Source of the DNA: Pedobacter sp.
GTDB lineage: Bacteria; Bacteroidota; Bacteroidia; Sphingobacteriales; Sphingobacteriaceae
Direction: 5' to 3'
NCBI GenBank assembly: GCA_008015505.1
Contig: SSFR01000007.1
Span: 1-64,000, forward strand
Length of the DNA stretch: 64,000 nt
In this document: one piece after another, positions 57,099 to 64,000 of the stretch
Layout: every line of letters begins with the position of its first letter
Numbering within the stretch: position 1 is the first letter of the stretch
Translations under genes and position numbers: made by a program
Notes under the pieces: generated by a model
Databases searched by the model: none
Seen by the model: the letters and a program-made list of their open reading frames with translations, nothing else
What the model was told of the DNA's origin: nothing

Positions 57099-57871
57099 TG
57101 TTTTTGAACTTCTTTAGCTTCTTGAATTATGCCTACTAGATGCCTGAAAAAACGATGTATATTGGTTTGTTCGACCTGATGAATAGGTCCGAGCTTTTCG
57201 CCGGCCATTGTTTCGATAAGTTCTTGGAGGTCTTGTACAGGCTGCTCTTTACCTACCTTTGTCTGTTTGAATGCAGGCGCATACTTTCGTTGGATGAATG
57301 CACGGCAGCCTTCATAGTTCAATAGGATGGCTTGTAGCATCATGGGCGATAGATATTTAAATCGTTTTTCTCGCTTTTCTGTGCTGCACTTACCTAGTGG
57401 CCTGCGAATGTCGAGGGCTAAATCTTGTCTATTTTTTGGTCGATACATGGCGGCAGCCAAAGCCACTAGGAACTGCTTTTTACCTGTTTTTAAATACTGC
57501 TGAAAACATAGCTCTGTGATACGAAACTCGCCGATGGTCATATAAGATAGGGCATCGCCTGGGCCATAATAACGGCGAAAAAAATGACGAAAAGAAGGGA
57601 CCACCCAACGAGACATAATAGGGGAGGTATTCAAAAACTTTAGCTGATGTGCAATAGCTACTAATTGTGTTTTTCGAAGGTGTCTTTGTGTTGCTTTGGA
57701 GAAACGGCTAGCACGTTTTACGAAGCTTATCTTGGCCTGTAAAACCTCCATTTTTTGTAGACTTATTCGCGACCACTGGAGCAACTGTACGCGGTTCATC
57801 TCCTCCCAGGAAGCGGGGAGCTGTTTCCGTTCTATTGTTCCATCTGGATATTGGACTTCCATGTTGATCAT
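57095..57871 (-). CDS. Phage protein, uncharacterised (tail-module, basic)
   Basis: 258 residues. The start has L-P-A-S-W-E-E-M-N, and there are two basic stretches (K-A-T-Q-R-H-L-R-K and R-H-F-F-R-R-Y-Y). I do not recognise the family. Overlaps the spanin-like gene by 4 bp and the next gene by 4 bp, so tightly coupled. Possible tail assembly chaperone by position only. Confidence 0.55.
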   Translation of the reverse strand: MINMEVQYPDGTIERKQLPASWEEMNRVQLLQWSRISLQKMEVLQAKISFVKRASRFSKATQRHLRKTQLVAIAHQLKFLNTSPIMSRWVVPSFRHFFRRYYGPGDALSYMTIGEFRITELCFQQYLKTGKKQFLVALAAAMYRPKNRQDLALDIRRPLGKCSTEKREKRFKYLSPMMLQAILLNYEGCRAFIQRKYAPAFKQTKVGKEQPVQDLQELIETMAGEKLGPIHQVEQTNIHRFFRHLVGIIQEAKEVQKQ

Positions 57872-58332
57872 CTCAAAATCCTAAATCGCATGAAAACGAA
57901 AGCCAAAAAGCCTAAACCAACTAAAGTAACTGAAGAAAACCACCAGGTCAGTTTTTTAGCTATAATCTTGGCCAATAAGGCCTTTTGTGTGCATTGCTCG
58001 AGTTGTGTACGCAGTTGAACCACTCGCGCGGTATTTTCGCGAAAGAGCGTATCTATGCGCGTGATGCGCTGGACTATTTTACTGCTCGGCGGGCACTTAT
58101 AAAACCTGTTTTGTGGTGGGCAGGGTAGTGGTGGAGCCTCGGTGGTGATGGTATCGATATGGACATGTTCCGTGCCAGGTTTGTATTGGTTATGTACAGG
58201 ATACTGATCCGCACAAAGGCTAGCTAATGCTAAGGGGTTTTCTCTAAAAAAGCGATGTGCGCGATCGGCATGCTTTTGTTGCGTGGCACAAGCACTGATC
58301 AGGAATATGCTGGCAAGGAATAATCTATACAT
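57868..58332 (-). CDS. Unimolecular-spanin-like lipoprotein
   Basis: 154 residues from ATG 58332; the longer frame to 58419 would overlap the holin-like gene. Signal peptide with lipobox L-I-S-A-C15 for the outer membrane, a periplasmic stretch with a coiled coil (about 85-125), and a C-terminal membrane segment (about 130-149: W-F-S-S-V-T-L-V-G-L). This is the design of a u-spanin such as phage T1 gp11, which fuses inner and outer membranes at lysis. It follows holin-like and lysozyme genes. Confidence 0.7.
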   Translation of the reverse strand: MYRLFLASIFLISACATQQKHADRAHRFFRENPLALASLCADQYPVHNQYKPGTEHVHIDTITTEAPPLPCPPQNRFYKCPPSSKIVQRITRIDTLFRENTARVVQLRTQLEQCTQKALLAKIIAKKLTWWFSSVTLVGLGFLAFVFMRFRILR

Positions 58333-58346
58333 GGTTAATTCTCTTA

Positions 58347-58535
58347 TTAATTTTTGTTGAAGTCTTTGGCGAAAAAACCTAAAGCACCTACCATGGCACC
58401 TATAAAAACCTGTTTCCAATCGATTGCACCCGTGGTAATTACCGGCTGTACGGCTGAAAAAACCGCAAAGGTGATCCCGATAAGTGTGGTCTTATAGCTT
58501 TTCCAAAACTGCCGGACGTTCGCCCTAGTTTCCAT
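58347..58535 (-). CDS. Holin-like membrane protein
   Basis: 62 residues with two hydrophobic segments (about 18-36 and 44-58), T-T-L-I-G-I-T-F-A-V-F-S and F-I-G-A-M-V-G-A-L-G-F-F. Small size and position between lysozyme (11-bp overlap) and spanin genes support a holin. Family not named. Confidence 0.7.
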   Translation of the reverse strand: METRANVRQFWKSYKTTLIGITFAVFSAVQPVITTGAIDWKQVFIGAMVGALGFFAKDFNKN

Positions 58536-58977
58536 TGTACCACCTCCATTCTCGTACTCTCCGACCTAGTAAAATGGGCTTTCCTGCTGCCATTTTCCAA
58601 GCCTCAAAGGCCTGTTTAATAGCAGGGTCGTTCGGGTTGACATTGACACGTTTTAAGACCATGGAAGAAGCAAAAGCCGAAGTGCCAATATTGAAACAGA
58701 GGCTCACCAGTGCTTCAAATTGTCTTTGGTTGAGCTCCTGGCGTACACTTTTGCAAACCCTGCTTTCAAAGTCTTTTAAAAGGATTTTTAGCATCTGAAT
58801 CGCTTCCTCCCTGGTGATTGGTGGGTCACCCAATTTTACCTTTCGTCCATCGGGGTAAAAGGTGCACCCAATACCAATGGTAGGCACACCACCCGCGCAA
58901 CGGTATGGCCGCAGCGATAGGCCTTCTTCTTTAATCAGGAAGTTTAGACCTTCCTCAGATAGGTTTTTGGTTTGCAT
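58525..58977 (-). CDS. Phage lysozyme (GH24 type)
   Basis: 150 residues. The active site is E18-G...C27...T33 in E-G-L-S-L-R-P-Y-R-C-A-G-G-V-P-T-I-G-I-G, a Glu-Cys-Thr triad as in some lambdoid R-type endolysins, where Cys replaces Asp. No signal peptide or SAR domain, so release needs the holin. Substrate peptidoglycan. Confidence 0.92.
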   Translation of the reverse strand: MQTKNLSEEGLNFLIKEEGLSLRPYRCAGGVPTIGIGCTFYPDGRKVKLGDPPITREEAIQMLKILLKDFESRVCKSVRQELNQRQFEALVSLCFNIGTSAFASSMVLKRVNVNPNDPAIKQAFEAWKMAAGKPILLGRRVREWRWYNGN

Positions 58978-59237
58978 CCGAGTGTTGTTTTTAGCTGTTT
59001 AAGTTCGGTTTCGAGCGCTGCCACGCGATCACGTAAATGGTTGATTTCGGTTTCGAGCGCTGACATGCGATCGCGTAAGCGGTCAATTTCGGCGCGCATA
59101 CTCTCAATCATATCTACATAGGTTTTTCCTAATAGATTCTGTATCTCCATGTTTTGTTTGTTCTTAGTGAACAAATGCGTGAGGAGTACTGCACTGCCTG
59201 CTGTACCCAAAAAACTGATGATTGTGGTATATTCCAT
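58944..59237 (-). CDS. Membrane-anchored coiled-coil protein of the lysis cassette
   Basis: 97 residues. One N-terminal membrane segment (about 4-22), then a long coiled coil. A 14-residue repeat, E-I-x-x-L-R-D-R-x-x-A-L-E-T, occurs twice in tandem (50-63, 64-77). Overlaps the lysozyme gene by 34 bp in another frame. Possible holin, antiholin or lysis regulator; unassigned. Confidence 0.65.
   Translation of the reverse strand: MEYTTIISFLGTAGSAVLLTHLFTKNKQNMEIQNLLGKTYVDMIESMRAEIDRLRDRMSALETEINHLRDRVAALETELKQLKTTLGCKPKTYLRKV
59007..59090 (-). repeat. Two 42-bp tandem repeats coding a coiled coil
   Basis: Units 59049-59090 and 59007-59048 encode the duplicated 14-residue heptad pair of the lysis-cassette coiled-coil protein. 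Recent in-frame duplication. Confidence 0.8.
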
Positions 59238-59242
59238 AATGA

Positions 59243-60181
59243 TTAGATAAAATAGACGTTAGATTTTTGCGACGAACAAGAAGTTTGTTCACAGTTAATG
59301 GCCTTGTTTTTTACAGGCTCAAGCGCTTTCTGCAAGCGAACAAGTTCAGCTTGCCCCCTGGATGTTAGATGAAACATCGCCGATTGCAGGCGATTCTCTG
59401 CCGACGGGCTCAATGGTTCGCCGACACTACTTTGGAAACATCCGGAGGCGTCAATAAGTAAACCGTTGTAACAAATGGTTTCAGCAAGGGCAAGGGGGGC
59501 AATCACGCGTTGCACGCGCTGGATCAACCCCTGTTGCTTGTCAGTGAATGATGTTTTTTGATGTGCTTTTTTGAGTTCTTCAAAAAGCGATTGTCCTAAT
59601 AATGGATAGATGGTATCGTTTTCTAGTTTGATCAATTCTTGCTTCAACTGAAAAAATACACTGGAATGGATTGCTACGCACACTTTTGAAAATTCAGCTG
59701 ACGAGCAGATGAAACTAGCGCGGTTATTCTGACGCTGGTTTGATTCGGCATAGCTTGGAAAATCGACAAGGTGAGTTTCTAAAAATAAAAGAACGGCTTC
59801 TAAAGCTTCAAAACCCGATCGAACAGACTGTTTGCGAAGTTCTAGTACCTTAGCATCACTGGCTGGACGAAAGCTGTCGCGCGATAAAACTGAAATCCCC
59901 GCATCCTGAATCTGCAAGGCGCCAAATGTCGAATATTCACCGAATGCAAAGCCTAAAACAGCTTTTTGAACCAGATGTAAAAGTTTCTTTTGCGGGCTCT
60001 TGGGTGCTAACCCTGCTTTCTTGGCTTCTAAAAGTATGTCCAGTGTTTCTTCGCCAATGACAGGAATTAGATGCGCGCGCGCTGCATCATCTAAAAAAGA
60101 CTGGATGTTGTCTAGCTCGAAGCTAATGGCAAATGCACTGTTGATGCTTTTGAGCTCTTTCGACGTGTCAAATAAGGCCAT
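59243..60181 (-). CDS. Phage connector-type protein, DUF6712-like, internally duplicated
   Basis: 312 residues. The two halves resemble each other: F-E-L-D-N-I-Q-S-F-L...L-I-P-V-I-G-E-E-T-L near residue 25 and V-F-F-Q-L-K-Q-E-L...I-Y-P-L-L-G-Q-S-L near 180, each followed by an L-x-x-L-V-Q-x-A or L-I-Q-R-V-Q segment. I associate this layout with DUF6712 proteins of Bacteroidota phages. Two bases downstream of portal, so head-tail connector is plausible. Confidence 0.6.
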   Translation of the reverse strand: MALFDTSKELKSINSAFAISFELDNIQSFLDDAARAHLIPVIGEETLDILLEAKKAGLAPKSPQKKLLHLVQKAVLGFAFGEYSTFGALQIQDAGISVLSRDSFRPASDAKVLELRKQSVRSGFEALEAVLLFLETHLVDFPSYAESNQRQNNRASFICSSAEFSKVCVAIHSSVFFQLKQELIKLENDTIYPLLGQSLFEELKKAHQKTSFTDKQQGLIQRVQRVIAPLALAETICYNGLLIDASGCFQSSVGEPLSPSAENRLQSAMFHLTSRGQAELVRLQKALEPVKNKAINCEQTSCSSQKSNVYFI

Positions 60182-60183
60182 GT

Positions 60184-61518
60184 TCAGGTGCTTTTTAATA
60201 TGGACGTTTCATGTTGTTTGTCTAGGGTTTCGAGCTGTATTTCGACTGTTTTAAACTTCAAGTAAGGATATTTAGTCGTCCAGCCATTGTATTCGGCGAT
60301 GAAATAAAGCGGTTCCAGGATGACCTCCCGATAGGGTTGCTGTAATGCCACATAGATATTCAAAGCAATCCGCTTGTCGGAGCCACTTCCACCGCCCATT
60401 CCCTTGCCTGGGCCATCACCGGTTAGGGCGCTATCGAGTGCTAAGGCCGAACGCAAATGTTGAGACGCTTCTCGGCTATCTTCTAGGAAGTTTCCATCTT
60501 TCAGTTTGTCATCAATCGGCAAAATCTTCCAAGATTGGATAGGCTGATGCATCGCATCCGCCCCCGACTCACTAAGAATGGTTTTACCGGTGTTTTCGAC
60601 GCCTGTGATGGTATCGTTAATCTCTTTCACCTTAGCTCTTTTTATGGCCATCTGCTCCTCCAGTGTCATTTTAGGCCAGTCCGGATAGGCTGTAGGCCAG
60701 TAGTTCACAGGAATTTCCAATATGAACTTGGCTGAGAGAAGCTGTTTCATTAATTGAACCTTGCTTTTAGGAATCATCTTGGCCAGCTCGGGCCAGCCAG
60801 AAGTTCGCCAGCCATCCCAAGGGGCAAGCTGGTAATAGGATTTACCGGGTGATGGATAGGACACCGGATAAATGAAATGTGGGATATGTGCCGCACCTCG
60901 AAGCTCCTCTACCGCATTTGGGCGATAGGGATCGATGACAGGAAGTTTTAGTGTCGTTGGGTCACTAATCTTGGCATCTGGCCAATTTGCCGAGATGTAA
61001 CAGTGTTCGATGATGCCGCGCTCGTTCATCGGAGACCAGCGGCAAAAACTGGCATCTTGAACCCCCAAATAGGCTATTTTGTCTCCGGCCTCGTTCTTGA
61101 TCAATTCAGGAAAAACGTTCCAAAACCAAAAGAAGTCCGTGGATGCCTCCCGCAAGTAGCGTTTAAAAGTAATAGACCGTAAAAAGTCCGTGATTTCCTT
61201 GTCGTTAACGAGCTTTTCTTCGAACTCCTGTTTCGCTTCGTTCCATACCGACTCCACAGCTAGAACAGCCGTTCCCTGGAGTGCGCGCGCTTTCCAATCC
61301 AAGAGAGCGGCGAGTTCGGTCGATTCTGATGCAAGCTTGATAATTTGCTGCGGAAAGTCGTTGCCATCACCCCAAGAGGCAACAGTTTGGTGTTGTGAAA
61401 AGCCTTTCTTGATGGGCGAGTATGGCTCTACGCTCGGCTTTTCTAAAGCGACCACAAGTTGATGTTGCTTTAAAAAGGCTGTATGATCGTTCAAAAAGTC
61501 GATTTCTACTACTGACAT
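60184..61518 (-). CDS. Phage portal protein
   Basis: 444 residues. Order resembles portal proteins: N-terminal S-W-G-D-G-N-D-F-P, central F-W-F-W-N-V-F-P-E-L, a Trp/Pro-rich stretch with D-G-W-R-T-S-G-W, and a C-terminal helix with R-E-V-I-L-E-P-L-Y-F-I. Sits two genes after the terminase, as portals do, and overlaps the preceding small gene by 10 bp. Forms the dodecameric DNA gate of the head. Confidence 0.78.
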   Translation of the reverse strand: MSVVEIDFLNDHTAFLKQHQLVVALEKPSVEPYSPIKKGFSQHQTVASWGDGNDFPQQIIKLASESTELAALLDWKARALQGTAVLAVESVWNEAKQEFEEKLVNDKEITDFLRSITFKRYLREASTDFFWFWNVFPELIKNEAGDKIAYLGVQDASFCRWSPMNERGIIEHCYISANWPDAKISDPTTLKLPVIDPYRPNAVEELRGAAHIPHFIYPVSYPSPGKSYYQLAPWDGWRTSGWPELAKMIPKSKVQLMKQLLSAKFILEIPVNYWPTAYPDWPKMTLEEQMAIKRAKVKEINDTITGVENTGKTILSESGADAMHQPIQSWKILPIDDKLKDGNFLEDSREASQHLRSALALDSALTGDGPGKGMGGGSGSDKRIALNIYVALQQPYREVILEPLYFIAEYNGWTTKYPYLKFKTVEIQLETLDKQHETSILKST

Positions 61519-61808
61519 GTTTTCAAACCACTGAATTGGGTTACTAGCAACGGATGTATTTTGATTAGCCGATCACCGTTTAGGGCACGTATGTTTCGTG
61601 TGTAATTTTCGTAGTGATTAGGGTTTTTGGAGCGACTTTTACTACTACTGCCGCCCACTAACACAGCCTCCGAGAGGTGAATTTTGTTACCTCCTTCGTT
61701 TTTCTTCAGATCGCAGGTCACAAACGTGATCGAGAATGGTATCCGCTGGCCATCTGCTCCACGCATTTCCGCTGTTTTGAGCATGTCGTTTGTTGATATG
61801 AGCTTCAT
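61509..61808 (-). CDS. Small phage protein between terminase and portal, uncharacterised
   Basis: 99 residues from ATG 61808 (M-K-L-I-S-T-N-D-M-L); a longer frame to 61853 is less likely. Contains K-K-N-E-G-G and a Ser/Lys stretch G-G-S-S-S-K-S-R-S-K. No family recognised. Coupled to portal by a 10-bp overlap. Confidence 0.6.
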   Translation of the reverse strand: MKLISTNDMLKTAEMRGADGQRIPFSITFVTCDLKKNEGGNKIHLSEAVLVGGSSSKSRSKNPNHYENYTRNIRALNGDRLIKIHPLLVTQFSGLKTCQ

Positions 61809-61853
61809 TAAAAGCAAAAATTGACAGAAGAAAGACGACTTGAAATGACACAA

Positions 61854-62199
61854 ATGTGAATGAATGGGCTTGGATTTTGGATGTGAATTGGCGGGCGTGC
61901 AACCATGAAACGTCTACCTAAGTTCATTGCGAACGTTTCGCATGTCTGTGCAGCGGGCGCATGGTTCAAGTAGCTGATAAACAGCTAATAGTGCGCCGGT
62001 GTTGCAAAAAAATAGAAGCGTCAGACAGCGGAAACCACGCCACGCACTATCCCCAGAGGGAAAGTGCATGAGCCATTTTTACGATATATGAAAATGGTAT
62101 TCAGCCGAATTGAAAATTCCCAATAAAAATTTTTGGCTAAATTTGTGTTTAATGCATTTTTAAAAACAAAAGCACGGCCGAAAGTGGCCGTTATAGACT
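61854..62199. other. Non-coding stretch with several inverted repeats, between terminase side and portal side
   Basis: No convincing gene. Nested inverted repeats: AACCATG (61901-61907)/CATGGTT (61960-61966) enclosing GAAACGT (61907-61913)/ACGTTTC (61933-61939). A separate hairpin has GCACT/AGTGC at 62044-62067 with CCC/GGG inside. A CTAAATTTGT box is at 62137-62146. ACGGCC/GGCCGT (62174-62191) is 8 bp before the nucleotidase ATG. The left part is more G+C rich. A packaging site, a leader RNA or an operator are possibilities. Confidence 0.55.
62137..62146 (+). promoter_or_regulatory. CTAAATTTGT box before the nucleotidase gene
   Basis: TAAATTTG (62138-62145) exactly fits TAnnTTTG; identical ten bases at 52300-52309. 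A -33 element at 19 bp is not evident. Confidence 0.5.
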
Positions 62200-62718
62200 A
62201 TGAGAGAAAGAATAGCCGTAGATATGGACGGGGTATTAGCAGATATTTACGGCCAATTTTTAAAACATGAATTTGAGGACTTAAATATTAAACAAAGCTT
62301 AGATTCACTAATTGGCAAGCTCGAAAACGAAGCATTTAGTAATCACGACAAGTATATAAATTCCCCCAATTTTTTTTACGATGCGGATCCAATTGAGGAT
62401 AGCATTGAAATACTTGAGGAAGTAAACTCTAAGTACGACCTATTCATAGTTTCTTCAGCCATACAGTTCCCGTTAAGCTTGGATGAAAAAGTAAGGTGGC
62501 TAAATAAGTATTTCCCATTCATACACTGGAAACAGATTGTTCTTTGTGGAAGCAAAGAGTTAATTAGTGGTGACGTCATGATAGATGACCATTTTAAGAA
62601 TCTTGATTTCTTCAATGGTAAAACAATAATTTTTAGTCAACCACATAATTTAAACCGAGAGAATGGGAGACACATTAGAGTTGATAACTGGAAGGAAATA
62701 GGAGCTATCTTATTATAG
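62200..62718 (+). CDS. 5'(3')-deoxyribonucleotidase-like HAD phosphatase
   Basis: 172 residues. HAD motif I is V-D-M-D-G-V-L-A-D at about 7-15; motif II lies near I-V-S-S-A; motif IV D-V-M-I-D-D-H. Size and motif match the NT5C family, which dephosphorylates deoxynucleoside monophosphates. Plus-strand gene inside the minus-strand phage block, 7 bp from the convergent terminase stop. A nucleotide-pool role in infection or a lysogen-expressed moron is inference. Confidence 0.85.
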   Translation: MRERIAVDMDGVLADIYGQFLKHEFEDLNIKQSLDSLIGKLENEAFSNHDKYINSPNFFYDADPIEDSIEILEEVNSKYDLFIVSSAIQFPLSLDEKVRWLNKYFPFIHWKQIVLCGSKELISGDVMIDDHFKNLDFFNGKTIIFSQPHNLNRENGRHIRVDNWKEIGAILL

Positions 62719-62725
62719 CACGGGA

Positions 62726-64000
62726 CTAGACAATAATCAGCTCGTGAATTTGTGAGGAATAACCATATTGATGTTGAAACTTCCCAATATAAAGCGTATC
62801 CATCGCATCACTCAGGTGAGTGGCATCCTCTTGAGGGATTAGTTTGTTAGCCTCACTTCGCTTATCTTTTTCAAAGCCATTCTTGCCGATCCGAACACCT
62901 GCCAGTTGCATCGAGGTGAGTACGTTTTTACAGTTTTCACGATTAAAACGAATTGGCTTGAAGCGTGTATCACTTTCCCTCAGGACGGCTTCCCACATGC
63001 GATATCGAGTGTCGTGTCGTGGCTGCTGGCCGATAAAGCGAGGATATACGATCCAGCCATTTGCCCGCAAACGTTCGCACACGATATCTGCAAGGGTTTT
63101 TAAACGTGTAGAATCAGTAGACACCGCCGTGTGGTCGTAATAGTAGAATACCTCACGGCAATTGTGATACGCATAATACTGGCAAAATTCATCGATCAAA
63201 TCGACTAAAACTTTCTTTTGTTTGTTAGTCACAAACATCGATTTGATGACACGAAAAAATCGTTCGCTTTCTTGACCTACCACCAGACTATTGATAGAGG
63301 CGTTATAGTCTAAGGAAATTTCTAGAGGTCGTCCCTTAAGCAGGTCTCGATCTTTGCGGCAATCGTTTAGCTTTCCCGCTGTAGCGATTCCTGTGCCCTC
63401 GATAAAAGCATAATCGTAATCGTCATAGGAATGAGTATCCAGATCAAGCAGGTGGTAAAAACCATTATCCGTATGGATTACGCGCTTATTGAGAATAGAG
63501 GCTTCAAAAACAGGTCGGGCCAGTTCGCGACGCCACTGTTTGATTTGCTCGGCGCCTAGTATCTCGACATTGTCAAGGGATGAAGCCTCACTATAAAATA
63601 CAGTATCGCGCCTTAGCTCATTCAAGGCGCGTGCATATTCACTAGATTTTCGCAAGAGATAGTCCTTGCGTCCTTGCGACAAGGTAGTCCCTTTGAGCTC
63701 GGTTTCGAATTGGTTAAGGATAAGTTGAAGATTGATAATCGAAGTAATTTTATCCGCGTCCATCTGCTGTTCTTTTTCAAAAATCCACTTTCCCTTTGGA
63801 CAGGTGGGCATGTCAGTGTACATGGTCACGGCATGATGAAGCGCCAGATGCCCAAAGACTTCTCGGTTGCCGCGGTTGGTTGGAGCAATGTCATCCATAT
63901 AGCGGTCATGGTTGAGAAACCGCGCTTCGTCGCATACGATGGCATCTAAGTTTTTGCCATTAGCTAGCCCCGGTCGGTCTTGGGATATGAGATGAAATAC
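62726..64000 (-). CDS. terL: Phage terminase large subunit (5' end outside window)
   Basis: 424 residues visible; the frame stays open to base 64000, so the N-terminus (Walker A) is missing. Walker B is A-I-V-C-D-E-A near visible residue 21-26. The nuclease part has L-D-Y-N-A-S and the closing H-L-S-D-A-M-D-T-L. It packages DNA into the head at the portal, encoded two genes on. Stop codon at 62726. Confidence 0.9.
   Translation of the reverse strand, partial: VFHLISQDRPGLANGKNLDAIVCDEARFLNHDRYMDDIAPTNRGNREVFGHLALHHAVTMYTDMPTCPKGKWIFEKEQQMDADKITSIINLQLILNQFETELKGTTLSQGRKDYLLRKSSEYARALNELRRDTVFYSEASSLDNVEILGAEQIKQWRRELARPVFEASILNKRVIHTDNGFYHLLDLDTHSYDDYDYAFIEGTGIATAGKLNDCRKDRDLLKGRPLEISLDYNASINSLVVGQESERFFRVIKSMFVTNKQKKVLVDLIDEFCQYYAYHNCREVFYYYDHTAVSTDSTRLKTLADIVCERLRANGWIVYPRFIGQQPRHDTRYRMWEAVLRESDTRFKPIRFNRENCKNVLTSMQLAGVRIGKNGFEKDKRSEANKLIPQEDATHLSDAMDTLYIGKFQHQYGYSSQIHELIIV

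Larger units (their letters stand above)
47417..64000. mobile_element. Siphophage-like prophage (right end outside window)
   Basis: The integrase is beside a tRNA, followed by large terminase, portal, lysozyme/holin/spanin and tape-measure genes. Almost all genes are on the minus strand with overlapping or 3-bp spacings. Base composition is visibly richer in G and C than the flanking chromosome. No capsid gene, tail fibre or repressor gene is seen in this part. Confidence 0.93.

Noticed and set aside
62725..62731. Another ACTAGAC copy, possibly linking to the array at 48787-48912
   Set aside because: It includes the terminase stop codon, and a lone 7-mer is expected several times by chance.

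Overview
The window is about 64 kb of a Bacteroidota chromosome, most likely from the Sphingobacteriia/Cytophagia side of the phylum; I cannot name a genus. Reasons: three proteins with type IX secretion (T9SS) C-terminal sorting domains (two type B, one type A), a PorP/SprF protein, a TonB-dependent receptor with a carboxypeptidase-like N-terminal domain, an M57 metalloprotease lipoprotein, scarcity of Shine-Dalgarno sequences, and Bacteroidota-type promoters (TTTG-N19-TAnnTTTG) in front of tRNA and housekeeping genes. The composition is AT-rich.

Layout. 1-2940: 3' end of a giant repetitive surface protein. 2984-7300 (minus): rpe, pnp, rpsO, ddl. 7612-10854 (plus): PASTA protein, mltG, a YbgC-type thioesterase, a YihY membrane protein. 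10971-11106: tRNA-Ser(TGA) and a long terminator. 11183-16201: S8 peptidase (T9SS cargo), M57 metalloprotease, serine hydrolase. 16240-21221: argS, arginase-family gene and arginine decarboxylase (divergent), an RluA-type pseudouridine synthase. 21358-22194: an orphan with an F-S-G-C...H motif. 22223-27628 (minus): response regulator, TlpA-like lipoprotein, gatB, alaS. 27856-31144 (plus): T9SS type B protein, PorP/SprF, MerR regulator. 31193-40323: acyl-CoA carboxylase beta subunit, an orphan HExxH protein, hemH, TonB receptor, ispH, a DUF5723-like barrel, tsaB. 40374-41199 (minus): yidD, rnpA and rpmH (rpmH is only 52 codons). 41292-47256: phosphohexomutase, a helix-hairpin-helix protein, tRNA-Ser(GGA), an acetyltransferase, leuS. 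47343-47416: tRNA with a CAT anticodon.

From the 3' end of that last tRNA to the right edge lies a siphophage-like prophage that runs out of the window. The integrase is next to the tRNA on the plus strand. The other phage genes form a minus-strand block, read right to left: large terminase subunit, small protein, portal, duplicated connector-like protein, lysis cassette (coiled-coil membrane protein, lysozyme, holin-like, unimolecular-spanin-like), tail genes, tape measure. Two genes point against this block (a deoxyribonucleotidase and a small membrane protein) and share the same 10-bp promoter-like box. No major capsid gene is visible between portal and tail genes.

The most interesting non-genic signal is a family of about 160-bp interspersed inverted-repeat elements (7314-7477, 29647-29807, 43631-43794, and a solo end at 40344-40363). 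Their terminal arms differ between copies but stay paired within each copy. Other points of interest: two orphan proteins with enzyme-like or toxin-like motifs, an array of GTCTAGT/ACTAGAC half-sites at the end of the phage late operon, and four AGTTCGCA repeats between the tRNA and the integrase.
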